Program-made: the position numbers and the translations under genes
The notes under the pieces: model-generated
What the model was told of the DNA's origin: nothing
What the model saw: the letters and a program-made list of their open reading frames with translations, nothing else
The model's database searches: none
Part shown: positions 37,700-48,726 of the stretch, one piece after another
Position numbering within the stretch: position 1 is the stretch's first letter
How the letters are laid out: each line of letters opens with the position of its first letter
Origin: Brevundimonas sp. NIBR10
Lineage (GTDB): Bacteria; Pseudomonadota; Alphaproteobacteria; Caulobacterales; Caulobacteraceae
Reading direction: 5' to 3'
Assembly: GCF_027912515.1 (NCBI RefSeq)
Contig: NZ_CP115464.1
Coordinates: 2,294,001-2,358,000, forward strand
Length of the DNA stretch: 64,000 bases

Positions 37700-40498
37700 A
37701 TGCTCGACAAGACCTTCGACCCCAGGGCCGCCGAACCCCGCCTGTATGCGCAGTGGGAGGCATCGGGTGCGTTCGCGCCGAAGACCGACGGCGCGGCCGA
37801 GGCCTATTCGATCGTCATCCCGCCGCCGAACGTGACGGGGTCGCTGCACATCGGCCACGCGCTGAACAACACGCTTCAGGACATCCTGGCCCGCTATCAC
37901 CGGATGTGCGGCAAGGCGGTGCTGTGGCTGCCGGGCACTGACCACGCAGGCATCGCGACCCAGATGGTGGTCGAGCGCCAGCTGGCGGCGGCGGGGAATG
38001 TCGGGCGGCGCGACATGGGCCGCGACGCCTTCGTGCAGAAGATCTGGGACTGGAAGGCGGAGAGCGGCGGCACGATCGTGCAGCAACTGCGGCGGCTGGG
38101 CGCGTCGTGCGACTGGTCGCGCGAGCGGTTCACCCTGGACGAGGGGCTGAACGCGGCGGTGAGGAAGGTCTTCGTCCAGCTGCACCGCGAGGGGCTGATC
38201 TATCGCGACAAGCGGCTCGTCAACTGGGACCCGCAGTTCCAGACGGCGATCAGCGACCTGGAGGTCGAGCAGCGCGAGGTCGACGGCTTCTACTGGCATT
38301 TCGCCTATCCGCTGGCGGACGGGGTGACGTACGAGCACCCGGTCGCGTGCGACGAGGAGGGTGTGGCGACCGAGTGGGAGACGCGCGACTATATCGTCGT
38401 GGCGACGACCCGGCCGGAGACCATGCTGGGCGATACGGGTGTCGCGGTGCATCCGGGAGACGAGCGGTATGCGGAGCTGGTCGGCAAGTTCGTGACCCTG
38501 CCCATCGTCGGGCGGCGGATTCCGATCGTGGCGGACGACTATGCCGATCCGAGCAAGGGCTCCGGCGCGGTGAAGATCACGCCGGCGCATGACTTCAACG
38601 ACTTTCAGGTCGGCAAGCGGGCGGGGTTGCCCTCGATCAACATCCTGAACCAGTTCGCGGCCATCCTCGACTGGAAGGATACACCGACCGGCGTCGATGA
38701 GACCGACGACCAGTTCGAACCCGAGACGCCCGAGTTCGTCGTCGGCACGATCCCTGCCGAACTGCGCGGCCTCGATCGCTTCGTCGCGCGCAAGGCCATC
38801 GTGGCCCGGGCCGAGGCCGAGGGCTGGCTGAAGGAGATCGAGAAGACGAAGCACGTTGTCCCGCACGGCGACCGGTCCGGCGTCGTCATCGAACCGTGGC
38901 TGACGGACCAGTGGTACGTCGACGCCCATACGCTGGCCCAGCCGGCACTGAAGGCGGTGGAGACCGGCGCGACAGTGTTCGAGCCGAAGTCCTACGAGAA
39001 GATCTATTTCGAGTGGCTGCGCAACATCGAGCCCTGGTGCATCTCGCGCCAGCTCTGGTGGGGGCATCGCATCCCCGCCTGGTACGGTCCGAACGGCGAG
39101 ATCTACGTCGCCGAGACGGAAGAAGACGCCCGTGAACTGGCCATGGACGACTATGATTCCGTCGTCGCCCTGACCCAGGACGAGGACGTCCTCGACACCT
39201 GGTTCTCCTCGGCGCTGTGGCCCTTCTCGACCATGGGGTGGCCCGAGAAGACCGAGGATCTGGAGCGGTTCTATCCGACGTCCGACCTCGTCACGGCGGC
39301 CGACATCATCTTCTTCTGGGTGGCCCGGATGATGATGATGGGGCTGCATTTCATGGACGGCGAGGCACCGTTCAAGCGGGTGATCATCAATGGCCTGGTC
39401 CGCGACGAGAAGGGCCAGAAGATGAGCAAGTCCAAGGGGAACGTGATCGATCCCCTGGTCATCATCGACGAACTGGGCGCCGATCCGCTGCGGTTCACCA
39501 TGGCCATCCTGTCGGGCACCCGCGACATCAAGCTGTCGAAGGAAAGGATCGAGGGCTACCGCAACTTCGGCACCAAGCTGTGGAACGCCGCCCGCTTCAG
39601 CCAGATGAACGAGGCGCTTCGGGTCGAGGGCTTCGATCCGGCGACCGTCGAACAGACGATCAACCGCTGGATCCGGGGCGAGCTGGTCAAGTGTGAGCGT
39701 CAGGTCGCCGAGGCCATCGAGGGCGGGCGGTTCGACGACGCGGCGTCGGCGCTCTACCGGTTCGTCTGGAACGTCTTCTGCGACTGGTACGTCGAACTGT
39801 CCAAGCCGGTGCTGAACGGTGCCGATGAGGCGGCGAAGGCCGAGACGCGGGCGATGACCGCCTGGACCCTGGACCAGACGCTGAAGCTGCTGCACCCGGT
39901 CATGCCGTTTATCACCGAGGAGCTGTGGGCCGAGCTGGGACGGGAGGGTGCCGCGCGGGAAGAGCCGATGCTGATCGGCGCGGCCTGGCCCCGGTTCGAC
40001 GACGGCTTCATCGATCCGGCAGCGGAGGCCGAAATCGGCTGGCTGGTCGATCTGGTCACCGAGGTGCGTCAGCTGCGGGCCGAGATGAACGTACCGCCGG
40101 GGGCCAAGCCGCCCCTGGCCTTCGTGGCGCCTGACACAGTGACGGCCGAGCGGCTGGAGCGGCATCGGCCCTTGATCCTGACCCTGGCGCGGGTGTCGGA
40201 GGTGGCGTCGGTCGAGGCCGCGCCGTCGGGGGCTGTCAGTTTCGTCTCGGGCGGGGCGACGGCCGCCCTGTCGCTGGCCGGAATCATCGATCTGGCCGCC
40301 GAACGGGCGCGGCTGGCCAAGGCGATCGCGGCGTTCGAGAGCGACATCGGCCACGTGAACAAGAAGCTGGGCAACCCGAACTTCGTCGCCAAGGCGGCCT
40401 CCACCGTCATCGACGAGCAACGCGCCAAACTGGCCGAGGCCGAGGAAGGCAAGGCGCGGATGGTCGCGGCGCTGGCGCGGATCGAGGCGCTCGGGTGA
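37700..40498 (+). CDS. valS: Valine--tRNA ligase
   Basis: Class I aminoacyl-tRNA synthetase that charges tRNA-Val. The 932 residues carry the HIGH motif in [14 protein letters not shown] (near residue 50), the editing domain, KMSKSKGN near 575, the anticodon-binding domain, and the C-terminal coiled coil ([20 protein letters not shown]). Length and motifs are normal. The tlyA gene follows after 10 bp and may be co-transcribed. Confidence 0.98.
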   Translation: MLDKTFDPRAAEPRLYAQWEASGAFAPKTDGAAEAYSIVIPPPNVTGSLHIGHALNNTLQDILARYHRMCGKAVLWLPGTDHAGIATQMVVERQLAAAGNVGRRDMGRDAFVQKIWDWKAESGGTIVQQLRRLGASCDWSRERFTLDEGLNAAVRKVFVQLHREGLIYRDKRLVNWDPQFQTAISDLEVEQREVDGFYWHFAYPLADGVTYEHPVACDEEGVATEWETRDYIVVATTRPETMLGDTGVAVHPGDERYAELVGKFVTLPIVGRRIPIVADDYADPSKGSGAVKITPAHDFNDFQVGKRAGLPSINILNQFAAILDWKDTPTGVDETDDQFEPETPEFVVGTIPAELRGLDRFVARKAIVARAEAEGWLKEIEKTKHVVPHGDRSGVVIEPWLTDQWYVDAHTLAQPALKAVETGATVFEPKSYEKIYFEWLRNIEPWCISRQLWWGHRIPAWYGPNGEIYVAETEEDARELAMDDYDSVVALTQDEDVLDTWFSSALWPFSTMGWPEKTEDLERFYPTSDLVTAADIIFFWVARMMMMGLHFMDGEAPFKRVIINGLVRDEKGQKMSKSKGNVIDPLVIIDELGADPLRFTMAILSGTRDIKLSKERIEGYRNFGTKLWNAARFSQMNEALRVEGFDPATVEQTINRWIRGELVKCERQVAEAIEGGRFDDAASALYRFVWNVFCDWYVELSKPVLNGADEAAKAETRAMTAWTLDQTLKLLHPVMPFITEELWAELGREGAAREEPMLIGAAWPRFDDGFIDPAAEAEIGWLVDLVTEVRQLRAEMNVPPGAKPPLAFVAPDTVTAERLERHRPLILTLARVSEVASVEAAPSGAVSFVSGGATAALSLAGIIDLAAERARLAKAIAAFESDIGHVNKKLGNPNFVAKAASTVIDEQRAKLAEAEEGKARMVAALARIEALG

Positions 40499-40508
40499 GG
40501 ACGTTTCG

Positions 40509-41237
40509 GTGAGGCTGGATCACCTGCTGGTTTCGCGCGGCCTGTTCGAGACACGGTCGCAGGCGAAGGCGGCCATCGAGGCGGGGCGGGTAACGGTCGG
40601 CGGCACCGTGGCGACTCGACCTGCGCAGCCTGTGCTCGAGGATGTCGAGATCACCGCCGAGGCCGCCCACCGGTTCGTCGGTCGCGGCGCGCTGAAGCTG
40701 GATCACGCCCTGACCCTGTGGCCCGTCGTGGTCGAGGGGCGGGTGGTGCTGGACGTAGGGGCATCCACCGGGGGGTTTACCGAGGTCTGTCTGGAACGCG
40801 GGGCGGCGATCGTGTTCGCCGTCGATGTCGGTCAGGGCCAGATGCATCGGCGGGTGGCGGACGATCCGCGCGTGGTCAATCTGGAACAGACCGATGCGCG
40901 GATGCTGGATGTCGAGGTGATCCCCCAGGTGCCCGGTCTGATCGTCTGCGACGTCAGTTTCATCGGCTTGGCCAAGGTGCTGCCGGCGGCGCTGGGTCTG
41001 GCGGAGGCGGGGACCGACCTGATCGCCCTGGTCAAACCGCAGTTCGAGGCGGCGGGGCCCGAGGGGCGCAGCAAGAAGGGGGTGGTCAAGGACCCGACGG
41101 CCCATGCGGCGGCGGTTCAGCGGGTGTCGGACTGGCTGGAGGGCGTCGGCTGGACTGTCCGGGCGACGACCCAGAGCCCCGTCACCGGCGGCGACGGCAA
41201 TGTCGAGTTCCTGCTGTGGGCGGTGAAGGGCGCGTGA
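40509..41237 (+). CDS. tlyA: TlyA family rRNA (cytidine-2'-O)-methyltransferase
   Basis: Methylates ribose of rRNA cytidines in the family; TlyA status in Mycobacterium determines capreomycin sensitivity. The 242 residues begin with an S4 RNA-binding domain (RLDHLLVSRGLFETRSQAKA) followed by an FtsJ-like SAM domain (VLDVGASTGGFTEVCLERGA, LIVCDVSFIGL, LVKPQFEA). GTG start chosen for its distance to the S4 domain. Ten bp after valS. Confidence 0.92.
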   Translation: MRLDHLLVSRGLFETRSQAKAAIEAGRVTVGGTVATRPAQPVLEDVEITAEAAHRFVGRGALKLDHALTLWPVVVEGRVVLDVGASTGGFTEVCLERGAAIVFAVDVGQGQMHRRVADDPRVVNLEQTDARMLDVEVIPQVPGLIVCDVSFIGLAKVLPAALGLAEAGTDLIALVKPQFEAAGPEGRSKKGVVKDPTAHAAAVQRVSDWLEGVGWTVRATTQSPVTGGDGNVEFLLWAVKGA

Positions 41238-41305
41238 AGCCAAAGCCCTCGTCGCTCAAGCAGCGAGCGACCGCGTCGCGAGCGATAGCGACCAGAATAT
41301 AGAAA

Positions 41306-41333
41306 GCCGCCGGGGGATTTCTCCCTCGGCGGC
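41306..41333 (-). terminator. Terminator of the minus-strand glycine-zipper gene
   Basis: GCCGCCGGGGGA and TCCCTCGGCGGC form a 12-bp stem with loop TTTC (one G-T pair). On the minus strand the hairpin is followed by TTTCTATATTC, a weak T-rich tail. It lies between the convergent tlyA and 41397 genes and may act for both. Confidence 0.65.
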
Positions 41334-41396
41334 TCCCGTCACATCATCGACCGACAGGGGGGCTGAAACTGATCGATGACATGATCTCTTGGCGGA

Positions 41397-42029
41397 TCAG
41401 CGCGGGACCCAGCCGTATTGCGAATCATAGACGTAGCGGCCATCGGGGCTGACCTGGCGGTTGTCGCCATAGCCGCGGTCGTAGCGGTCATCGCGGCGGC
41501 GGTCGTCGTGACGGCGATCGTCGTAGCGGCGGTCGTTGGCCGCGTAGGGACCATAGCCGTTCTGGTCGTAGTAGACGTTGGCCGAACCGTAGGACGACGA
41601 GGGCTGGCTGTAGCCGTAGCTGTTCTGGCTATATCCACCCTGGCTGTAGCCGTTCTGGCCATAGCTGTAGGAGCCCTGCTCGTAGCAGCGATCGCTGGAG
41701 CCGCGACCGACGCTGCCGCCGACGACGGCGCCCAGGACGCCGCCTAGGATCGACCCCTCGGTGCGGCGACCGCGCGCGGCCAGTTGCGACCCGACCACGG
41801 CACCCAGGCCGCCGCCGATCACGGCACCCGCGCCGGTCCGGCCCGAGCGTTCGCGATCGCAGCGGTAGCTGTCGCCGTAAGCGGGCTGGCTGTAGTGGCC
41901 CTGCGATTGATAGCCGGGGCCATAGGCGGGCGCGCCGTAATAGGACTGGGCGGAGGCGGGCAGGGCGACCGCGCCGGCGGCCGCAGCGGCGGCGGTGGCC
42001 AGGGCGATGGAGCGAGACAGTCGGGACAT
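41397..42029 (-). CDS. Glycine-zipper domain exported protein
   Basis: A 210-residue protein with a signal peptide (end near PASAQ). A glycine-zipper pair (GAVIGGGLGAVVGSQLAAR and SILGGVLGAVVGGSVGR) follows Cys in YRCDRERSG. The C-terminal half is low complexity: Tyr/Ser/Gln/Gly-rich repeats (SQGGYSQNSYGYSQ) then repeated D-R-R-Y/H-D units, and a final VSPDGRYVYDSQYGWVPR. Glycine-zipper proteins of this kind (Rick_17kDa-like, 2TM) sit in the outer envelope. Precise function is unknown. The Tyr/Arg tail might aid adhesion or self-association, which is speculation. Confidence 0.85.
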   Translation of the reverse strand: MSRLSRSIALATAAAAAAGAVALPASAQSYYGAPAYGPGYQSQGHYSQPAYGDSYRCDRERSGRTGAGAVIGGGLGAVVGSQLAARGRRTEGSILGGVLGAVVGGSVGRGSSDRCYEQGSYSYGQNGYSQGGYSQNSYGYSQPSSSYGSANVYYDQNGYGPYAANDRRYDDRRHDDRRRDDRYDRGYGDNRQVSPDGRYVYDSQYGWVPR

Positions 42030-42133
42030 GGTCTGATCCTGTTGAAGATGAAGGCTGCGGTCACAACGACCCGGGCCCCCGTCTGTTGCGTCCTGTTTAC
42101 GACTCCGAAACTGAACGGCCTTTGAGCGCGTCG

Positions 42134-42162
42134 TTCATCTTCGTTCAGGATTGGGCTAAGGG
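42134..42162 (+). promoter_or_regulatory. Predicted promoter, probably leaderless transcript
   Basis: TTCA at 42134-42137, 16 bp, then GGCTAAGG at 42154-42161. The -10 box ends 7 bp before the ATG at 42168, so transcription would start at or next to the start codon. Confidence 0.45.
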
Positions 42163-42167
42163 CCCTC

Positions 42168-43412
42168 ATGGATGATTTGCTGACGATCGACCGCATCGGG
42201 GCCCAGGGCGACGGGATCGCCGAGACGCCCGGCGGGCCCGTGTTCGCGCCCCTGACCCTGCCCGGCGAAAGGGTGCGGGCCGAGGTCAAGGACGGCCGGG
42301 CCGAAAGGGTCGAGATCGTCGAGGCCAGCCCGGACCGGATCGCGCCTGTGTCGCCCCACTATGGCGACTGCGGCGGGTGTTCGCTGCAGCACTGGGCGGC
42401 GGGGCCCTATCTGGACTGGAAGTGGGAGCAGGTGCGGCTGGCCCTGGCCCGCGAGGGGATCGAGACCGAGATCGAGGCGACGGTGGCGTCCCCGCCCGGA
42501 TCGCGGCGTCGGATTGCCCTGCATGCGCGGCGAACGCCCGAGGGGCGGGTCATCCTGGGGTTCAAGGCACGGAAGTCGTGGCGGCTGGTCGAGGTCAGCA
42601 CGTGTCCCGTGGCCGATCCCCGGCTTGTGGCGGCGTTTCCGGCCCTGGCCAAGATCGCGGCGGCCTTTCTGGAACATCCGAAGTCGGCGCCGACCCTGCA
42701 TGTCACCTGGACCCTGACCGGGCTCGACGTCGATGTGACCGGGGTGGAGCGCAAGTCGGGCGGGTTGTCGGCCGATCGCCAGATGCAGGCTATCCGCGCG
42801 GCCAACGCAGCCGATCTGGCGCGGCTGAGCCTGGCCGGAGACACCTTGATGATGGCGCGCCAGCCCCTGGTTGCGTTTGGGCCGGCGACCGTGCCGGTGC
42901 CGGCGGGGGGCTTCTTGCAGGCGGTGCCGGAGGCGGAGGCCGCGATGACGTCGCGGGCGGTGGCGGCGGTAAAGGGCGCAAAGAAGATCGCCGACCTGTT
43001 CTGCGGGGCGGGAACCTTCACCTTTCCCTTGGCGACGGTGGCCCCGGTGCTGGCGGCCGACGGGTCGGCGGCGGGGATCGCGGCGCTGAAGGCAGGGGTG
43101 GGGTCGGCCAAGGGGTTGCGCCAGATCACGGCCGAGGCGCGCGACCTGTTCCGCCGTCCGCTGAGCCCGTTCGACCTCAAGGGCTGCGACGCCATTGTCT
43201 TCGATCCGCCGAGAGCCGGGGCTGTGGACCAGACGGCTCAGATCGTGGGGACCAAGGCGTCGGTGGTCGTCGGGGTGTCGTGCAATCCGGTGACCTTCGC
43301 CCGCGACGCGCGGACCCTGATCGATGCCGGGTTTCGGCTCGAGACCGTGACGCCGATCGACCAGTTCCTGTGGTCCGCGCACGTCGAACTGGTCGGGGTG
43401 TTTCGCAGGTAG
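42168..43412 (+). CDS. RNA (uracil-5-)-methyltransferase, RlmD/TrmA type
   Basis: SAM-dependent enzyme that makes 5-methyluridine in RNA. 414 residues: an N-terminal TRAM domain (LTIDRIGAQGDGIAE), an iron-sulfur region, and the catalytic domain with DLFCGAGTFTFPLA, FDPPRAGA and the nucleophile loop VGVSCNPVTFARD. The cluster ligands of E. coli RlmD fall at C-x5-C-x2-C plus a distant Cys. Here C68, C71 and C146 are present, but the first position is Ser62. Stand-alone gene with its own promoter. The exact RNA target is unassigned. Confidence 0.88.
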   Translation: MDDLLTIDRIGAQGDGIAETPGGPVFAPLTLPGERVRAEVKDGRAERVEIVEASPDRIAPVSPHYGDCGGCSLQHWAAGPYLDWKWEQVRLALAREGIETEIEATVASPPGSRRRIALHARRTPEGRVILGFKARKSWRLVEVSTCPVADPRLVAAFPALAKIAAAFLEHPKSAPTLHVTWTLTGLDVDVTGVERKSGGLSADRQMQAIRAANAADLARLSLAGDTLMMARQPLVAFGPATVPVPAGGFLQAVPEAEAAMTSRAVAAVKGAKKIADLFCGAGTFTFPLATVAPVLAADGSAAGIAALKAGVGSAKGLRQITAEARDLFRRPLSPFDLKGCDAIVFDPPRAGAVDQTAQIVGTKASVVVGVSCNPVTFARDARTLIDAGFRLETVTPIDQFLWSAHVELVGVFRR

Positions 43413-43492
43413 TCACAAACGCCCTCAACACGGCGGCCGATACGGGTTAGGGAACGCCCGACTTCCCCATCCAGCCTGTCCAGAGATCGTCC

Positions 43493-44569
43493 GTGTTCAA
43501 GTTCCTGACCCATCCCGCGCCGACCGCAGCCGATGAGCGGGCCAAGCGCCTGATCGATCCCGGATTCGGGCGGGTGTTCACCGACCATATGGCCACGATC
43601 CGCTGGACCGAGGCCGACGGCTGGCATGACGCCCAGATCGGGCCGCGTCAGCCGTTCCAGATCGACCCGGCGGCCAGCGTGCTCCACTATGCCCAGGAAA
43701 TCTTCGAGGGGATGAAGGCCTATCGGTCGGGCAATGGGGTGACCCTGTTCCGTCCGCTGGAGAACGCGGCCCGGTTCGCCCGTTCGGCCGAACGGCTGGC
43801 CATGCCGGTCCTGCCCGACGACCTGTTCATCGGCGCGATCGAGGCCCTGGTCCGCACCGAGATCGACTGGATTCCGGAGCAGGAGGGCTCCAGCCTGTAT
43901 CTGCGCCCCTTCATGTTCGCCAACGAGGCCTTCCTGGGGGTGCGGGCGGCGACCGAATACATGTTCTGCGTCATCGCCTCGCCGGCCAGCGCCTACTTCA
44001 AGGGCGGGGCCAAGCCGGTGAAGCTGTGGGTGTCGGACGACTATACCCGCGCGGCGCCGGGCGGGACGGGCGCGGCCAAGTGCGGCGGCAACTATGCCTC
44101 CAGCCTGGTCGCCCAGCAGCAGGCCGTGGCCAAGGGTTGCGACCAGGTCGTCTTCCTGGACGCCGCCGAACACCGCTGGGTCGAGGAACTGGGCGGGATG
44201 AACATGTTCTTCGTGTTCGACGACGGCACTTTGCGGACCCCGCCGCTGGGGACCATCCTGCCGGGGATCACCCGCGCTTCGATCCTGACCCTGGCGCGCG
44301 ATCGCGGCATGACGGTCGAGGAAGCCCCCTATGACATCGACAGCTGGAAGGCGGACGCCGCCAGCGGCCGGCTGACCGAGGCCTTCGCCTGCGGCACGGC
44401 GGCGGTGGTCGCGGCGGTGGGCGAGATCCGCTGGACCGGCGGCGAACAGGCCGTCGGCGGCGGAGTCGAGGGGCCGGTCACGACCTCGCTTCGCGCCGAA
44501 CTGACCGGCATCCAGCGCGGTGAACGGCCCGACCCCCACGGCTGGAACCATACCGTCACCCTGGGCTGA
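43493..44569 (+). CDS. ilvE: Branched-chain amino acid aminotransferase
   Basis: PLP enzyme that interconverts Leu, Ile and Val with their keto acids. The 358 residues match the class-IV type II family: FEGMKAYRSGNGVTLFRP, YLRPFMFANEAFLGV, GGTGAAKCGGNYASSL (with the expected PLP-binding Lys) and LGGMNMFFVFDDGTLRTPPL. GTG start at 43493. Convergent with the radical SAM gene; the two share a hairpin that holds both stop codons. Confidence 0.95.
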   Translation: MFKFLTHPAPTAADERAKRLIDPGFGRVFTDHMATIRWTEADGWHDAQIGPRQPFQIDPAASVLHYAQEIFEGMKAYRSGNGVTLFRPLENAARFARSAERLAMPVLPDDLFIGAIEALVRTEIDWIPEQEGSSLYLRPFMFANEAFLGVRAATEYMFCVIASPASAYFKGGAKPVKLWVSDDYTRAAPGGTGAAKCGGNYASSLVAQQQAVAKGCDQVVFLDAAEHRWVEELGGMNMFFVFDDGTLRTPPLGTILPGITRASILTLARDRGMTVEEAPYDIDSWKADAASGRLTEAFACGTAAVVAAVGEIRWTGGEQAVGGGVEGPVTTSLRAELTGIQRGERPDPHGWNHTVTLG

Positions 44570-44595
44570 GCCCTCGGGGCGGCCGAGCCTCAGCC
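44564..44595. terminator. Bidirectional hairpin at convergent gene ends
   Basis: GGCTGAG (44564-44570) pairs with CTCAGCC (44589-44595), with an inner stem CTCGG/CCGAG (44573-44577 and 44583-44587). Both stop codons, of ilvE and the minus-strand gene, lie in the outer stem. There is no strong T-run on either side. Confidence 0.5.
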
Positions 44596-45672
44596 GAACA
44601 GCTCCAACTGGGGCCGGGCGTCGGCGGGGACCCTGAACTTCGTCACGTCGAGCTCGCGCAAGGGGCCGTTCAGGCCGTAGCGTTTGACGGCGGCCTTGAA
44701 GCGGACGGCGATCAGGTCGGCGACGGGGCCGGTGCCCTTCATGCGCTGGGACCAGTCGGCGTCGTAGTCCTTGCCGCCGCGCGTCTGGCGGACCAGGGAC
44801 ATGACGCGGGCGGCGCGGTCCGGCCGGGCGTCGGCCAGCCATTCCTGGAACAGGTCCTTGATCTCGAGCGGCAGGCGCAGGGTGACGTACATGGCCCGCG
44901 TCGCCCCGGCCTTGGCGGCGGCCTCCAGGATGGATTCCAGTTCGTGGTCGTTGAGGCCGGGGATGACGGGGGCGAAGCCGACGCCGACGGGGACACCCGC
45001 ATCGGCCAGCCGCTTCACCGCGTCGAGGCGGCGGGCCGGGGTCGCGGCCCGGGGCTCCATGGTGCGCGCGAGGTCGCGGTCGAGCGTCGTGATCGACACG
45101 AAGGCCTGGGCCAGGTTCTCGCGGCCCATCGGGCCAAGGATATCCACATCGCGGGTGATCAGGTTCGACTTGGTGATGATGGAGAAGGGCTGGCTGAACC
45201 GCTGCATGACCTCCAGCAGGCCGCGCGTGATCCGGTGCTCGCGCTCGACCGGCTGATAGGGGTCGGTGTTGCCGCCTATGTGGATGCGCTTGCAGACGTA
45301 CCGGCGGGCGGCGAGCTCCTGTTCCAGGAGACGCGGGCCTTCGGGCTTGAAGAAGAGCTTGCTCTCGAAATCCAGGCCCGGGGATAGGCCCATCCAGGCA
45401 TGGGATGGACGGGCGTAGCAGTAGATGCAGCCATGTTCGCAGCCTTTGTAGGGGTTGATTGAGCGGTCGAAACCGATGTCGGGCGAGGTGTTCGTCGTGA
45501 TGATCCTGCGGGCGTGCTCGGGCGTGAGTGTGGTCCGCAAGGGGGCGGGGGTGTCGTCTTCGGCCGTCCAGCCGTCGTCGAAGGTCTCGTGCACCACGGG
45601 TTCGTACCGGCCGGTGGCGTTGGTCCGGGCGCCGCGTCCTTTCGTCTGCAATGGCTTCGTCGCCGGGACCAT
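44590..45672 (-). CDS. PA0069-family radical SAM protein
   Basis: A 360-residue radical SAM enzyme related to spore photoproduct lyase-like proteins. The cluster motif C-x3-C-x2-C is in GCEHGCIYCYARPSH (near residue 80); flanking family segments are FDRSINPYKG, ESKLFFKPEGPRLLEQEL and HIGGNTDPYQPVEREHRITR. The PA0069 family name denotes a conserved group with unassigned reaction. Runs convergent to ilvE and is followed by the SGNH hydrolase on the same strand with a 78-bp gap. Confidence 0.85.
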   Translation of the reverse strand: MVPATKPLQTKGRGARTNATGRYEPVVHETFDDGWTAEDDTPAPLRTTLTPEHARRIITTNTSPDIGFDRSINPYKGCEHGCIYCYARPSHAWMGLSPGLDFESKLFFKPEGPRLLEQELAARRYVCKRIHIGGNTDPYQPVEREHRITRGLLEVMQRFSQPFSIITKSNLITRDVDILGPMGRENLAQAFVSITTLDRDLARTMEPRAATPARRLDAVKRLADAGVPVGVGFAPVIPGLNDHELESILEAAAKAGATRAMYVTLRLPLEIKDLFQEWLADARPDRAARVMSLVRQTRGGKDYDADWSQRMKGTGPVADLIAVRFKAAVKRYGLNGPLRELDVTKFRVPADARPQLELFG

Positions 45673-45750
45673 GGGACGACGATAGACGCGTGCCGGAACA
45701 AAGCAAGAACAAAATGGACGTAGGAACGACGCCGTCTGCGCCCCCTTGTC

Positions 45751-46944
45751 TCAGTCGCAGACGTCGAGGGGGATGGCCTCGGCCATGGCTTGATAGCCGG
45801 CGTCCGAGGGGTGCAGGCGATCCCCGCTGTCGGCTTCGGGCCGCAGGCGTCGGGGGTTTGCCGGGTCGCGGATTGCGGCGTCAAAATCCACGAAGCCGTG
45901 GATCTCGGGCGAGGTGCGGATCCAGGCGTTCGTGGCCACACGGATCGCCTCGCCCGTTTCGCTGAAATAGTTGGCCCCCTCGAACGGCGGGATGGTGGCG
46001 ACGACGAGCTTGATCCCGGCGGCCCTGGCGCGCGCGAGGACCTGGCGATAGCCGGCGATCAGGTCGTCGGCGGTGACGGCTTCGTGGGCGTATTCGGGCC
46101 GGGCGGGGCGACCGAGGTCGTTGATCCCCTCCAGCAGGATCAGGCAGGTCGTGCCGGGCACGGCCAGGGCGTCGGCGTCGAGCCGTTCCAGGCCGGAAGG
46201 CCCCGATCCCTGATGCAGAAGGCGGTTGCCGCCTATGCCGGCGTTGACGACGGCATAGGGTCGGCCGGCGTCGACCATGCGGGCGGCGAGGCGTTCGGGC
46301 CAGCCGCCCAGACCGCCAGGCAGTGAGCCGGTGCCCTCGGTGATCGAATCGCCCAGGGCGACGACGACGGCGCTGGCCGCGTCGGTCTCGACCTCGATCC
46401 GGGTCAGCAGGGCGCCGAGGCGCATCCTGGGCGCGTCGGGCGCGAGTGGCTCGGCCGAGGCGTTGCCGTCGCGCAGGACCTGACGCAGGCGGTGGTTCGG
46501 CAGGGCGGTCGGGGCCGGGTAAAAGACGCTGACGGTGACGCGGTCGAGCGCGCGGACGGGCAGGGCGACCGGGTCGGACAGGCGAGGTGCCCCGGCCGGC
46601 AGGGTCAGGCCCGACGCGTCGTCGAAGGCGACGGGGATGGGGGCGGCGTCGCCGACGGCGACGGTCACGGCACCCACGACGATGGGTGCCGCGCCATAGA
46701 GATTGGACAGGCGGATGCGGATGCGGTCCCCGGCGGCGGCCACGATCGTGGTCTGGCTGACGGTCTGGTTCTCGACCATGACGGGGCCGAGGGGGCCGCG
46801 CACGTCATTGGGATTGGGCGGCGACGGCGGCGAGGTCGGACCCACGCTCGATACCGGCGCATAGGTCCATCCGGCGATCCACCGATCCTGCGCCGGGGCG
46901 GCGGTGGCGACGAGGGCGGATAGGAACAGGGGAAGGATGAACAT
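45751..46944 (-). CDS. Secreted SGNH/GDSL hydrolase
   Basis: A 397-residue exported esterase-like protein with a signal peptide ending ATAAPAQ. A beta-rich N-terminal domain (residues 20-170) precedes the SGNH domain: block I VVALGDSITEGTGSLPGG with catalytic Ser, block II NAGIGGNRLL, block III LLEGINDLG with Asn, and block V SGDRLHPSDAGY with Asp and His. The layout resembles exported lipase/acetylesterase-like members acting on carbohydrates, but the substrate is not readable. Confidence 0.88.
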   Translation of the reverse strand: MFILPLFLSALVATAAPAQDRWIAGWTYAPVSSVGPTSPPSPPNPNDVRGPLGPVMVENQTVSQTTIVAAAGDRIRIRLSNLYGAAPIVVGAVTVAVGDAAPIPVAFDDASGLTLPAGAPRLSDPVALPVRALDRVTVSVFYPAPTALPNHRLRQVLRDGNASAEPLAPDAPRMRLGALLTRIEVETDAASAVVVALGDSITEGTGSLPGGLGGWPERLAARMVDAGRPYAVVNAGIGGNRLLHQGSGPSGLERLDADALAVPGTTCLILLEGINDLGRPARPEYAHEAVTADDLIAGYRQVLARARAAGIKLVVATIPPFEGANYFSETGEAIRVATNAWIRTSPEIHGFVDFDAAIRDPANPRRLRPEADSGDRLHPSDAGYQAMAEAIPLDVCD

Positions 46945-46995
46945 GGAGGCACCTTATTCTTCTGCCGCGCAGCGGGGGAAGACGACTTCGCAAGG

Positions 46996-48585
<1,590 letters not shown>

Positions 48586-48591
48586 TCCCGC

Positions 48592-48713
48592 TCATCCCGG
48601 CGAAAGCCGGGACCCAGTGCTTTTATGAGGCACAGGTGCGTGGGATTGGCGTTTGCTTCCTGTGGGCGATAGCCATCGCCCAAAGAACTGGGTCCCGGCT
48701 TTCGCCGGGATGA
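48592..48713. repeat. Paired palindromic repeat (REP/BIME-like)
   Basis: Two 27-bp arms (48592-48618 and 48687-48713) are perfect inverted copies. Each arm contains CCCGGCGAAAGCCGGG, a hairpin with a GAAA tetraloop (TTTC in the second). The arms are 68 bp apart. The element fills the gap between serS and the next gene and could also terminate serS transcription. Such interspersed palindromes are common in alphaproteobacterial genomes. Confidence 0.85.
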
Positions 48714-48726
48714 TCGGAAAAGGGAA

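Noticed and set aside
37643..40420. An open frame of 925 codons on the minus strand opposite valS
   Set aside because: It is a mirror of valS codon bias; the composition is Asp/Arg/Gly/His-rich without any fold-like pattern.
43238..45712. Long minus-strand frame of 824 codons over ilvE and the radical SAM gene
   Set aside because: It overlaps two well-supported genes in the wrong frame or strand and shows no protein family features.
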